Shown here: in pieces, positions 33,651-44,519 of the stretch
Layout of the letters: every line of letters starts with the position of its first letter
Numbering within the stretch: position 1 is the first letter of the stretch
Assembly (NCBI GenBank): GCA_944989445.1
Contig: CALYLW010000498.1
Location: forward strand, 366,342-430,341
Length of the DNA: 64,000 nt
Source of the DNA: Ampullaceana balthica
Lineage: Eukaryota; Mollusca; Gastropoda; Lymnaeidae
Reading direction: 5' to 3'
Notes under the pieces: model-generated
The model's input: only the letters and a program-made list of their open reading frames with translations
Told to the model about the DNA's origin: nothing
Database searches by the model: none
Made by a program: the position numbers and the translations under genes

Positions 33651-33988
33651 GTACTGAGTATTAATCTCTGTGTAGCACACGAAAGATGAGGAGGCGGATG
33701 ATAATAAATTATATAAAGTTGTACTGCTTTTCAATCCAAATTATTTTTTCCCCCTTTTCCCCCCTACATCCGAATTCTGTCCATGCTACTCTCTGCTCCT
33801 TTCCATCTTTGAATATTTTCCAGCGGCACTTTCAGGAGGTACTCACATTTAGCATTAAATTGTCGTAGTTAGCGACATAAAGACTGTCGGTAACAAAGAC
33901 AAACATTCCCAAAGACAACTGAAGATTGGTTATTTTTAATGACATTTGACAGCAAGAATCGCGGTGAGTCTTGCTGCTTCGTCTTAAG
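33651..33988. other. spacer, no gene supported
   Basis: No feature recognised other than short C-runs. Confidence 0.4.
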
Positions 33989-34276
33989 AAAATATCCATA
34001 CCTTTGAAGTTTAAAATATCCGTACCTCTATAGTTTAAAATACCCTTACCTCTATAGTTTAAAATATCCTTACCTCTATAGTTTAAAATATCCTTACCTT
34101 TAAAGTTTAAAATACCCTTACCTTTATAGTTTAAAATACCCTTACCTCTATAGTTTAAAATACCCTTACCTCTATAGTTTAAAATACCCTTACCTCTATA
34201 GTTTAAAATACCCTTACCTCTATAGTTTAAAATATCCTTACCTCTATAGTTTAAAATACCCTTACCTCTATAGTTT
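33989..34276. repeat. 24-bp minisatellite, 12 copies
   Basis: A 24-bp unit, GTTTAAAATACCCTTACCTC followed by TATA, repeats about 12 times with ATCC or ACCC and TATAG or AAAG variants. Its first 12 bases are the same as the start of the 23-bp unit at 18.3-19.3 kb. Confidence 0.96.
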
Positions 34277-34548
34277 ACGGGCTATGACGATGCTCATGAT
34301 TTCTGTCCACTGCTGGGCAATCTGTTTCCGTATTGCTTGCTACTGGTCTGCTACACTTTACACCATTGATGATGAACGCCACAAAGCAGCGAACGACTTC
34401 CTCTTCTTCTTCTTAGCTGTTCCATAATTGACGGCTTGGAAATGAAGGATTCTCATTCCAAACTTATGTTTCCAATCCATTTTAATTACATATTTTGCTC
34501 TAGAATGTTCTCAATATTTAAAAAAAAACTTAAGTCAAGCACTGGGGC

Positions 34549-34993
34549 TGTTGTTGTACACCTACGTGTACCATTGTTGTACAGCTACGTGTACCATTGT
34601 TGTACAACTACGTGTACCATTGTTGTACAACTACGTGTACCATTGTTGTACAGCTTCGTGTACCATTGTTGTACAGCTACGTGTACCATTGTTGTACAGC
34701 TACGTGTACCATTGTTGTACAACTACGTGTACCATTGTTGTACAACTACGTGTACCATTGTTGTACAACTACGTGTACCATTGTTGTACAACTACGTGTA
34801 CCATTGTTGTACAACTACGTGTACCATTGTTGTACAACTACGTGTACCATTGTTGTACAACTACGTGTACCATTGTTGTACAACTACGTGTACCATTGTT
34901 GTACAACTACGTGTACTATTTTTGTACAACTACGTGTACCATTGTTGTACAACTTCGTGTACCATTGTTGTACAACTACGTGTACCATTGTTG
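34549..34993. repeat. 23-bp minisatellite, about 19 copies
   Basis: A 23-bp unit, GTACAACTACGTGTACCATT followed by GTT, repeats with few changes (AGCTACG or AACTTCG). GTACA and TGTAC within each unit form an inverted pair. Since 23 is not divisible by three and no stop arises in any forward frame, all three plus frames stay open and read the same 23-residue cycle in different phases. Confidence 0.97.
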
Positions 34994-35108
34994 ACTACAC
35001 TTAAATTGATTAGACCTATACAAGAATATGCATCTTCTGAATGGGAATCATCTACCAGAGAAAACAAAGAGAAATTATTACCTTAAAAAAATAATAACTA
35101 GCTACATG

Positions 35109-35402
35109 TCTTATCTTATCTTCTTATCTTATCTATAAGACGCTCTATATCATAGACGCTCCTTCTGTGCAGAAAATAATTGCGTCGACAGACCATGACA
35201 GATGACCTGTTGGCAAGTGATGCAGCGTTCACAGGCCACGGCTTTGTGGGTTCCACGCATTACCCAGCCGCCTAACTAGTGTTAGGTACCCATTCGGAGC
35301 TGAGTGACTCAGGGACGCCCTTGGCCCCTGGAACAAGTCCTTGCCTTCACGTGGATTCGAACCCGTGACCATCCGTTGCCAGTCGAGCGCGCTGCCACTC
35401 GA
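35109..35402 (-). mobile_element. tRNA-derived SINE, minus strand
   Basis: The minus strand reads CGAGTGGCAGCGCGCTCGAC, then a B box GGTTCGAATCC, a body with GGGACGCAT-like and CGAATGGGTACCTAACAC words, GCGTGGAACCCACAAAGCCG, and a tail of AGATAAGATAAG. It is about 75-80% similar by eye to the SINE at 38015-38309. The first ~10 bases of the tRNA-like head are missing or diverged. Confidence 0.88.
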
Positions 35403-36085
35403 ATATTCACTACTGATGAGAGTCATTTCATTATATTTAAATTACTAAATCTAGAGACACTGGAGACTAGAAGAACAAATAGAAAAATGGTAATAATATT
35501 CTAGCTTGGAAATACAACATATAGACAATCTGATAAAACATTCAGATAAACAAAGGAGTTTGTTTTTTTTTAAAACATCAGTTTTCTTATTCCGTATGCA
35601 AGAACAAACATAATTTCTCGTTCTTCCCGTCTGTAATTCAGGCTTTGAATGGGTTGTGTAAACAAACCAGGAAAGGGGACATAGATATATTGCGTACGCA
35701 CAAAAAGTCACATATTCGTACTTCGTACCCCCCCCCCACATGTTGCATCCCGTACATTTGACCCCCCCCCTTATGCGTACGTACAAATTAGCTTCCCCCA
35801 CCCCCCCACCCCCACTTGTTTGAAAAAATAATTTTAGGCTAAAGTCACAAGTTATTGGTTTTATGTTTTACTCTTTATAGATTTTGTTGTTGTTGTAATA
35901 TCGTGTTTTTCAGGTTATATTTATTAAAGAAATACTAAAGACCATTCAAAAATTATTGTAATGAACACTGCATCAAAATAACTGATAAAATAGAACAATA
36001 TAAGCAGTGAAATCGCCGTCCCGTTATGTATATATAACGGTGCGTTGGGCGAAAGTGACACTTTACTAATTTCAAGAAATGGAAA
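35403..36085. other. spacer, no gene supported
   Basis: The minus-strand frame at 35451-35801 crosses poly-C tracts and has no domain. Several C8-C9 runs at 35730-35810 are notable. Confidence 0.4.
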
Positions 36086-36088
36086 TAT

Positions 36089-36533
36089 GGGGGCATCCAT
36101 AAATGACGTCACGCACCTAGGAAAAAAATTGTTGGGGGGGTGGGGTCACACATTTGTGCGATGCGTAATTAGGGGGAGGGGGGGGGTTAAGTATTGTGAC
36201 GTCACGTGGAAACAAGCAACTTAAAATAAAATTTCCACTTAAATATTTGATTGCATACAATTTATTTAATGACGTTTTACATGGCTTCATGCGTGTTACG
36301 ATATTAGAGTGCAGGCCTACACTAGATAATTAAATACATACTTAATTGACAAAAAAGTGATTTGAAACATCCTCATTTTCAAATAGAAAAAGGGTTTTCC
36401 TTGGGGGGGGGGTGGCAAAGCCTTGTGACGTAAAATTGGAGGGGGTCTAACTTTGTTGTGACGTGTGACAAGGGGGCAGGGGAGGGGGTGAAAAATTGGC
36501 CAACATCGCGTGGCGTCATCTATGGACGGCCCC
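36089..36533 (+). mobile_element. GGGGCCGTCC-family TIR element (445 bp), TAT TSD
   Basis: The left end GGGGGCATCCATAAATGACG and the right end, whose complement is GGGGCCGTCCATAGATGACG, are flanked by TAT on both sides (36086-36088 and 36534-36536). Internal family words are AAATTTCCACTTAAATATTT and GGCTTCATGCGTGTTACGAT. Multiple G8-G9 runs occur. No coding capacity. Confidence 0.88.
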
Positions 36534-36836
36534 TATAAATCAGACGGATATATTTTAGGTACTGATTTTAGTAATGTATGAACGTTTTGTCTGAATCAAA
36601 TGTTAATTACTTCCAGATAATTAAAAGTTCAGAATTTTGTTAGCATTAAATTATAAAAAAAAGTATTGCATATCAATCTTGACTCAGTCGGTCTAGAATA
36701 CCGTGTGCAGCCTGAGCGGTTTACGTTACCAGGCTTAGTATTATGCAAATTAAATTTGTTGTGCGTATGTACACATTCAGTAGAGACCCCGCTCCCCGTA
36801 CGGTGTACGCATCAATACGCTAAATCCCGTCAGGTA

Positions 36837-37080
36837 GGGGCCGTCCATAAATGACGTCACGCGATTTTGGCCGATTGTTGACCCCCCCCCCTCATCACGC
36901 GTCGTCACAAAAAGTTAGACCCTCCCCTCTAAAAATACGTCACAAAGCTTTGACCCCCCCCCAAAAAAAAAGTATGTTTCAAATTACTTTTATTGTCATT
37001 TAAGTATTTATTATTTATTTAGTGAAGGTCTACATTGTAATATCGTAACCCACGTGAAGCATTTTTTAAAAACGTTTAAC
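36837..37080 (-). mobile_element. truncated GGGGCCGTCC-family element
   Basis: GGGGCCGTCCATAAATGACG continues CACGCGATTTTGGCCG, which is the complement of the family's right end, so the copy is in reverse orientation. It runs through GTCACAAAAAGTTAGACCC to ATATCGTAACCCACGTGAAG and then stops; the opposite terminus is absent. Confidence 0.75.
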
Positions 37081-37692
37081 CGGCCTTCAGAAAACGAACT
37101 GTGTTAACATCCTTAGGTTATATGTTATTCCAATGCATACACATTAAACATTGACTTTTAATCATCACGGTAAACGTCTTTGTTTAGAAATTTTTTTAAT
37201 TTAAAAATAATATTTTTAAATCGTATTTTTAAAAAATCCATCAATTGACTGACGGGAAAGAGGTCGGCGACTCAATACCTACGTAAAATATGGATAGCCC
37301 CAAAACCAAAACATTATCAAAATTTAACTCTAATTTTTTTATTTTTTTAAAATCAAGACTATACATAAACCAATGCAAGACTAGACATAAACGATGGATA
37401 AGCGTATGACGCAATAATCTTTTGTATAGAATGAGGCGTCTGCAATATTAACTTGAAGTTGAAATAATTTATTTCGAAATAATTGGGGGAAAAAAATACA
37501 AAATGTTAAATTCTTTATTAAAAGATATCCTTTAAATTTTAAACGATTAAAAAATTTATTAACTAAAAAAAATATATTAAAAAATGAGTGATGAGTGACT
37601 TCTGTTCACTGTCACTTTATTTTACTTCACACCCTCCCCCCTTCCCCAAAATACTCTCTACCTCTATTTGTCGATTATTTTCTTTTTCCTTC
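37081..37692. other. AT-rich spacer with a SINE-tail relic
   Basis: At 37368-37440 the plus strand reads GACTAGACATAAACGATGG, GACGCAATAATC and GAGGCGTCTGCAA, the same 3'-tail module as at 17.3 and 23.8 kb. No gene is recognised. Confidence 0.5.
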
Positions 37693-38387
37693 GGGGCCAT
37701 CCATAAATGACGTCACGCACCTAGGGGGGAGGGGGGGGGTCCCCATATTTGCGACGAGGGGGCGGGGGATTTTTAAGAATTGTGACATCAAGCAACTTTA
37801 AATCGAATGTTCCAATTAAATATTCGATTTCTTACTTTTTATTTTATGAAGTTTTACATGGATTCACGCGTGTTACGATATAAGAGTGCAGCCTCACACT
37901 AAATACATACTTAGATGACAATAAAGTGGTTTGAAACATCCTCATTTTCAAACAAAAAATACCACTTTTAGGGGGGGGGGTGTGGGGTGGTCACAGCTTT
38001 GTGACGTCATATAAGGGGACGCGGTGGTCGAGTGGCAGCGCACTGGACTGTCGTACCGATGGTCACGGGTTCGAATCCGTGTGAAGGCAAGGGTTTGTTC
38101 CCGGGGCCTAGGGCGTCCCTGAGTCACCCCGCTCCGAATGGGTACCTAACACTACATGTAGTGTTAGGCGGCTGGGTAATGCGTGGAACCCACAAAGCCG
38201 TGGCCTGTGAATGCTGCATCACTTGCCAACAGATCATCTGTCATGGTCTGTGGACGCAACTATCGTCTGCATAGAAGGAGCGTCTGTATAGATAAGATAA
38301 GAAGATACGATATTAGAGGGGTTCTAAGTTTTTGTGAGGGGTGTAAAAATCGGCAAAAATCGCGTGACGTCATTAATGGACGGGCCC
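37693..38387 (+). mobile_element. GGGGCCGTCC-family TIR element, split by a SINE
   Basis: The left end GGGGCCATCCATAAATGACG and the right end, whose complement is GGGCCCGTCCATTAATGACG, bracket a normal family interior (AATGTTCCAATTAAATATTC, GGATTCACGCGTGTTACGAT, GTGACGTCATAT). The flanks TTC and TTA differ by one base. The SINE at 38015-38309 sits inside the word that other copies show as GTGACGTCATATTGGAGG. Confidence 0.87.
38015..38309 (+). mobile_element. tRNA-derived SINE, near-complete
   Basis: The head GGGGACGCGGTGGTCGAGTG contains an A box (TGGTCGAGTGG) and is followed about 40 bp later by a perfect B box GGTTCGAATCC, giving a tRNA-like 5' part suited to RNA polymerase III transcription. 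The body carries CCGAATGGGTACCTAACACT and ATGCGTGGAACCCACAAAGC, and the 3' end carries GGACGCAACTATCGTCTGC, AGAAGGAGCGTCTG and a GATAA-type tail. It has no coding capacity and would depend on a LINE for mobilisation. Confidence 0.92.
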
Positions 38388-38518
38388 TTAAGTCTTAAGT
38401 GCCTTAAGGACCTGCTAAATTATGAGAGTATTGAGAGGTCGGTAGTGTAGCGACGCCACCTCTCCCCATTTTTACGCGCTTTTCGCTTTTGACATTCCAC
38501 ATTTTGATAAGGCAAGCG

Positions 38519-39242
38519 TTATTCGCACGGGCGTGCGAATAATGTCCGACATTATCCGCACGGTTTTGACCGTAAGAGTGATGCCGATCGATATCTAAAT
38601 TGTTATTACTGCTTATTATTTATGTTGCATTGCTTATTGAAATCTTTTGGTTACGAGGGTACACAAATAATTAGTTTGTTATTTTAATCGTCTTTCCAGT
38701 GATAGATTATTAAGTATGGAAGGAGCGTCTGTAACAGATAAGATATAAAAGATAAATGTTCCAGTGCACTCAACTTTGTATATATAATACACATTATGAA
38801 GTAACTTTATTAACTTTCATAGTTTCATTCATAATTGGAAGAAACTCTGTATTTAAAGAGGCTAATTATTATACTTCCCATTACTAGCACTGTTGGACAT
38901 CATAAATCCATTAAGTTAATTGAATTTAAAGCATGCAAAAGGGAAAGACGATAGGATGGTATAGCATACAAATTTTAATTTAAGTATTTTAAGAGTGAGA
39001 GTCTGTAACAGTGTGACTAACAGAATTGATAAAATACGTATAGGGTGGGGGGGGGGATAAAATGTTTCTGAAAATGAGCCTGCACGCTACCTAGATTAAC
39101 CACTCAACTGGGGAAGCTGATATGTAGTGCGGTTATTTAAAAGTTTTTTTTTAATCGACAGCAGCCGCTAGAATACGCATGCACGACGACCCGTGCGGAT
39201 AATACTCGACATTATCCGCACGGTTTTTACCGTGCGAATAAT
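38519..39242. mobile_element. possible foldback element with TTATTCGCACGG ends
   Basis: TTATTCGCACGGGCGTGCGA at the left and CCGTGCGAATAA at the right (complement TTATTCGCACGG) mark the borders. Both borders contain the shared word CGACATTATCCGCACGG. Each border is itself palindromic. The AT-rich interior has a SINE-tail-like segment at 38708-38756 (GGAAGGAGCGTCTGTAACAG). No TSD or protein is visible, so element status is tentative. Confidence 0.45.
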
Positions 39243-39695
39243 CACTTCATTTTGATAAATACATAAATGTTTTACAGAATGGACGGGATTTAATTTTTAA
39301 TGTGAAAAATAAATAATGCATATGTTAAGAAACTCTTCACAGTGTAACTCAGTGTATGAATATAGATAAGGCTTATGTCATATGTCCCAAGAAATTTTGT
39401 TTTCTTTCGAGTATTTCGTAAGAATTTGCTGTGTCAAGTTTTAGAAAAATTACGATGTTGCAAAACTTCCACGGATTACACGACGAAATCCGATTCACTT
39501 CAATAGCAAAAGTCTCAGCCCCCAACACTCACCAGTTCAAATTCGCATTCGCTTTTGAGGCTTTAGAGTAAGCGCCACGATTGCTACATATAATATCGTT
39601 TCAAAAGTAAATGTTTATGTCCCAATATTTTACTATTAACATACATTTTTAAAAACTATATTTTACGCATTAATATTGCCCTTGCCTTAATCATG

Positions 39696-41286
39696 CAGGG
39701 GTGCCCAACCTTTAGGTTGTTGACATTGACCATTGACGGCAATGACGGCCGCATAAAAAAAAATTACTTTTGCTACGGCCGCCAAAAATTTTTCACTGAA
39801 AAACGAAACGGTCACTATAAAAAATTTACCTGTCATAAAGGTCAACGCGAGATAATGACAAAATCATAATGTATTGTACACCACAGTTCTTAATTACAAG
39901 AAAAAAAAATTCCACCGATATACTCTAACTCTAATGTTTCTACTTTATTAACTTTATTGAACATGGTCATGTAAACCTAACAGTATGTCAAACACGTACA
40001 ACATGAGTATATTGTTAGGTGGCATTAGTACACTGAGAACACAATAAGTGATAAGCTGCTTCACTAACACTTTCCATGTAACTAGCAGTCCAGAGTCCAG
40101 AAATTAGTGGATGCCTTGCTCTTGGATTTTTGCAGAGAGTCGCGCAAAGTCCTGGCACTTGCTGGAGATCATCATTTGTATTCCTAACGCCAGATTGGTG
40201 TCCACCAGTCTGGTTCAATATTTGTTCTTGAGATATTTCATTCGTGAAAATGACGCTTGGCACATGTAATTGCTTCCAAACAGCACTACAGTGTTTCTTG
40301 CTATTTCGTGAAGCTTGGGATACTCCACAGCTATTTTCCATGTCTCCAGTAGATCGTTTTTGTCCTCGAATTTCTTTATAAGCTGCACGTTATTTTTTAG
40401 TTCGATCAGTTGGACATCCAATGGCGCACTAACCAAATGGGGAGAAGCAACGAGTCTCATATTTTCTGAGCTCTTGTCGAAATCCTGCAAACATTCTCGC
40501 GAATTCAAACAACAGCACTTCGGGGACGCCTGAAAAGGATGTAGCCGGATTTCATCTTTTCTTGTTTCATGGCTCTCGATTAGAGCGGTGAGTTGTGGGA
40601 AATGATAGAGATTGAGCTGTTGGATATGACTTTGTAGTAGAAGACATTTATCACAGAAATCCTGTACTCTTCTGTGCATGAAGCAAACTGTTGTTCCTTT
40701 GCTTTGTCTAGCTCTATAGCCATGATAAAATTAATCGTTTTCATTTAACGCTTTTACACTGTTATGATTATTCACTGCTATATCAAGAATATGTCTGGAT
40801 TTCTGGTGCAGCTGCCAGCTAAGAGTGATACTTGTACACAGGCCTCTGGGTATTTGCGTGTACTGTAGCAGCTACTGAAGTTGACAGACGGCTTACACGG
40901 TTACACAGCGCTAGCACAATACTGCGAATGAGCGCATCACAGGTTTCGGCGTGCTTCAATATTAGGCTGCTAAACTTCTCTGCCTACCCTCATTAGCTAA
41001 AGCTGCAGCCTAACACCAGAGGGGCAAGAGCTACTTCAATGTCAATGAGCGCTAAACACTGCAGCTGACGCTACAGGTGCCGGAGTCTTTAATTTGTTTC
41101 GCAATAACTAGTGCTTAAGGGTTTAAATCAATATTCAATATTGCATTTACAACTTTACATAATATATTGCCAAATTGCAAATATTTGACGGCCGCAGGTT
41201 ATTATAATTTAAACAGATTGCCACGGCCGCATATTTTCGTGCCCACGGCCGCATGCGGCTGTACGGCCGTAGGTTGCGCACCCCTG
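39696..41286 (-). mobile_element. hAT element (1591 bp) with transposase relic
   Basis: The left end CAGGGGTGCCCAACCTTTAG and the right end, whose complement is CAGGGGTGCGCAACCTACGG, form hAT-type TIRs with matching ACGGCCGCA subterminal words on both sides. The interior holds the C-terminal part of a transposase on the minus strand. The flanks lie in a local CCTTAATAAT.ATG repeat, so the TSD cannot be read with certainty. The N-terminal half of the transposase is missing or unrecognisable. Confidence 0.85.
40104..40679 (-). pseudogene. hAT transposase C-terminal pseudogene
   Basis: The frame runs from 40679 through VQDFCDKCLLLQSHIQQLNL, then YPKLHEIARNTVVLFGS and CQASFSRMKYLKNKY, and meets TGA at 40215. 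It then continues in the same frame as TRLVDTNLALGIQMMISSKC to a TAA at 40104-40106. The block from the F-G-S..C..SFS motif through the M..-K-KY..RL region is the conserved hAT C-terminal dimerisation segment; the TGA sits where the family commonly has arginine, so a CGA-to-TGA change is likely. The catalytic core is not identified and the gene is dead. Confidence 0.8.
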
Positions 41287-41823
41287 CCTTAATAATTATG
41301 CCTTAATAATCATGCCTTAATGACACTTAATTTCACTTAATTTAAGTTTGAGCCTGCCTGCCCCGAGGCATGAGCACCACTGACCGCCGTTAACCGGTGG
41401 GGACCGGTTTGTCGTTGACGACCACTCAATAACAATAACCTTATTATAGTAAACTAACAATTTAATTTTCACATGTTTCTGTAAGTTTATTTTAAGACTA
41501 GGCTTACCAAAAATACATTCACAATTTATAACTTTTATAAACTTTGATATTGATGATAATAAAGTTAAAGGCAAAGTTAATCAAGATTATAAATTTTTAC
41601 TTTTATAACAATTATTAATTTAAACTATAAAATGTATAGGGCCTAGAGCTTCAATTCATAATATGATATTCTTTAGCATAGTATAGTATAGTTAGCCAAG
41701 AACTAGTAAATGTGTCTGTGGATTATGCAGTGGCGTAGCGTGGGTATGTGCCGCCCGGGGCAGAACCCAAATTTGCCGCCCCCTTCCCACCCTCGCAAAA
41801 ATATGTTGATGCTACTTAGAAAA
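41287..41823. other. spacer with a possible hAT left end
   Basis: CAGTGGCGTAGCGTGGGTAT at about 41730 resembles a hAT left terminus followed by GCCGCCCGGGGC words, but no right end is found. The rest is unremarkable. Confidence 0.35.
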
Positions 41824-41984
41824 GGGACCGTCCATAAATGACGTAACGCGCCTAGGAGGGAGGTGGGTCACACACTTGTGACGATGTGTGTCAAGGGGTC
41901 TAAATTTTTGTTACAAAATGTGACGAGGGGGGGGGGAGTATAAAAATCATCTGAAATCGTGTGACATCATTTATGGACGGCCTC
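41824..41984 (+). mobile_element. GGGGCCGTCC-family MITE (161 bp), AAA TSD
   Basis: The left end GGGACCGTCCATAAATGACG and the right end, whose complement is GAGGCCGTCCATAAATGATG, are flanked by AAA on each side. This is the shortest copy in the window; the AT-rich middle of longer copies is deleted while both G-rich subterminal blocks remain. Confidence 0.88.
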
Positions 41985-42326
41985 AAAGATAATTTTTATT
42001 AGAAAATAATATTAAGGACACTTTTTATGTGAGAAATAAATAGAAGAGGTTACTTTTCTTGGTTAAAATTTAGGTTTTCTGCTTTTCCTCATTGCACGAT
42101 CTTTGATGTATCAATAATTTCAGCCATGCGGAGCTCAATAGCCCAAAACTCTACATATGAGTTTTAAAGAATATTCGAAGTGATTATATTATATTAGACA
42201 CTGTACCTTTGAGCCTAAATATCTGAATAAACTTGAACAAATCATATCAGCTTGAATTCAATAATTCACTTTTTACTTATGTGGTAAAATAGTCCTGGGT
42301 TAACATTTTTATGTGAGATACTTTTT

Positions 42327-42710
42327 CTAATTTGAAGGCATAATTTCAAAGCCCAGTAGATTAGTTGGTGTAGAAAAATGATATCTGTTTCCAGAATTCT
42401 GCCACAGCCTCACATGAATTTCTACAGCAACGTAATCTTGTGAAGAATACAACTTTCTTCTCAACTTGTTTCTACATAACATGGCTAAATTTTTGCTTTT
42501 ATCGCCAATAATTTGCTCTCTCGCTCTTTGACTAGAAAGTTCAATTAAAATGAAAACATATCCAAATAAAAATGAAGCCAACGCCAAAGCATCCTTTAAG
42601 TATTCCAATAGTTTCTCTTTGAGTAGACGCCCATTTTTAACACTACAATTTCGGGCATTATATAATAAAGTGCATGTTGGCACCATTGTAACGGGTATAC
42701 TTTTGTGCAT
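42327..42710 (-). CDS. unassigned 127-codon open frame
   Basis: An ATG-initiated frame of 127 codons ends in TAA at 42327; it is open for a further 23 codons upstream. Residues about 41-58 form a hydrophobic segment (ALALASFLFGYVFILIEL), preceded by a lysine-rich stretch and followed by RAREQIIGDKSKNLAMLCRN. It is not repetitive, unlike most frames here. No family is recognised, and no polyadenylation or splice signal is decisive. It could be a terminal exon, a retrocopy or chance. Confidence 0.3.
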   Translation of the reverse strand: MHKSIPVTMVPTCTLLYNARNCSVKNGRLLKEKLLEYLKDALALASFLFGYVFILIELSSQRAREQIIGDKSKNLAMLCRNKLRRKLYSSQDYVAVEIHVRLWQNSGNRYHFSTPTNLLGFEIMPSN

Positions 42711-42739
42711 ACCAGTCTTTTTGCTTAGTTCGTTGCAAA

Positions 42740-43400
42740 TGTAGTTTTTCCTTATATTAGCTATATAAAAACTGACTCATCACTAATTCTCAAATTTCCC
42801 GTGTAGGTAAAAGCATGAAACTTTGGGAAGCAGTTTAGTACACTCCCGCGATGGTAACAGGCGAACATAAAATTTAAATTATCACTCCAGGGGGGGGGGC
42901 TCAAATATAGTGTTTTTCTTATATAAAAACTGACTCATCACTAATTCTCCAACTTCCCGTGTAGGTAGATGCATGAAACTTTGGGAAGTTGTTTAGTACC
43001 CTCTCGCAATGGTAACAGGCGAAAAAAATTAAAATTATCACTCCCCGGTGGGTCATGACCCGATTGTAGTTTGTTTTTATATTAAAAACTGACTCATCAC
43101 TAATTCTCCAACTTCCCGTGTAGGTAGAAGCATGAAAATTTGGGAAGTTGTTGAGTACCCTCCGGTGATGGTAACAGGTGAAAAAATATAAAATTATCAC
43201 TCACTGGGGGCCCAAATGTAGCTTTTACCTTATATGAGCTATATAAATATAAAACAGACTCATTAAATCTCAAACGTCCCGTGTATAAATAGTATTTTAT
43301 TTATCCCACGGCGATTACACCTCAGGAAGTTTTTGAGTACGCTCCCGCGAACGTTTCTGGCATTAAAAGTTTTTTAAATAGCACTTATTAGGGGCTGGGG
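42740..43400. repeat. degenerate ~160-bp tandem repeat, about 4 copies
   Basis: The word ACTGACTCATCACTAATTCT recurs at 42771, 42929 and 43088, with a degraded form at 43254. It is followed each time by TCCCGTGTAGGTA, GCATGAAA.TTTGGGAAG and GATGGTAACAGGCGAA. Spacings are 158, 159 and 166 bp. The rightmost copy is the most diverged. The minus-strand frame at 42919-43200 simply spans two units. Confidence 0.9.
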
Positions 43401-43615
43401 GCCCGTAATGCTATTTTTAAAGATGAGTTACATAAAAAGTAATTTAAACAGTGGCTACTGGATATATGGATGAATTATTGACCAAATTTGATATAAAAAA
43501 AATAAAGTCCTATAGGGTAATGAACTCCTAACGTCTGTTCCTTTCGGGGCCCAAAATAATTTTTCGTAAACTTTTGAAGCTTTATTTCCCATTAGATTTT
43601 AAACAATTTAAATAA

Positions 43616-44180
43616 GGCTGCGGCTATTGGTAGTTAACTAGAGAACTATTGGTACTCGACTACCAATAGCTATTTCCGGTTGTCGGCTATTGGTAGTTTG
43701 CTATTATTAATTGTTAATAAAACTACAACTAGGTGATATTCTGAGTTTGATGTAATGTTTGAATGTAAAAAATAGACAACCAAACCTAACCTTGACCCTA
43801 AAACTAAAAACTCCAATTTAATTGTAATTATAAGAATGTTAAATTGATTTAATTAGTTTTAGTTCCTATATTAAAAATTTTGTTTTTCTATTTTAATGTA
43901 AAAAATCTAATTTAATCGTAATTACAAGAATTTTTGTAAGAAAAGAAGAAAAAAACTATTAGGCTCAGCCGAAAATCGAACCGATGATTGTTCTACAACA
44001 TTCAGTTCACCAGTCCAACTCTCTATCATGAGACCAAGGAAATTCGGCATATTTGGTGAATTTTAAAAGGCTATATTAGTAGCTATTTATTATTCCTGTA
44101 ATCCCATTGGATAGTATAAATAACTGTTTCCCAATAGCCTCAGCCGCAGGGACCTGCTATTGGTACTCGACTACCAATAG
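43616..44180. mobile_element. hairpin-ended element (GGCTGCGGCTATTGG)
   Basis: The left side starts GGCTGCGGCTATTGGTAG, and near the right side the complement reads CTGCGGCTGAGGCTATTGG. The same 24-bp palindrome (stem CTATTGGTA, loop CTCGAC) occurs at 43646-43669 and again at 44157-44180. The interior carries a tRNA-like segment on the minus strand. No TSD or protein is seen. Confidence 0.55.
43966..44044 (-). other. tRNA-like segment
   Basis: On the minus strand TGGTCTCATGATAGAGAGTT is followed about 50 bp later by the B box GGTTCGATTTTC. The tRNA-like length is about right but stems are imperfect. It is probably a SINE head or pseudogene. Confidence 0.35.
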
Positions 44181-44519
44181 ACACTCCCTTTAAATAAATA
44201 TAGACACGTATCTCCACATGACCTAGATTGAAATCTTCAGGCCTTGTGAGATATGCACACCCTGCAGCCATGTTCCACGGGGGCCCTTAATGTAATTTTA
44301 TTCTCCATTTGATTTTACAAGACCTTGACAAATATTGACAAACAAGTATATCCATCATGATCCAGATTAAAATCAATTGGTGTTTTGAATTGTTGTTATG
44401 CAGGTTCTCAACACTAACTGAAATCCTAATTTTCCGCTGCACATCGCGGGTATTTTGGTACTTAGTATATAAATTGAAAAGTGGTGGAATGTCTTCAAAA
44501 TTCAATTGATTACTCTACT
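44181..44519. other. spacer, no gene supported
   Basis: The minus-strand frame at 44287-44505 has no domain. Confidence 0.4.

Noticed and set aside
38015..38090. Functional tRNA gene (good A and B boxes)
   Set aside because: The segment continues into a SINE body and tail shared with the copy at 35109-35402, so it is a SINE head.
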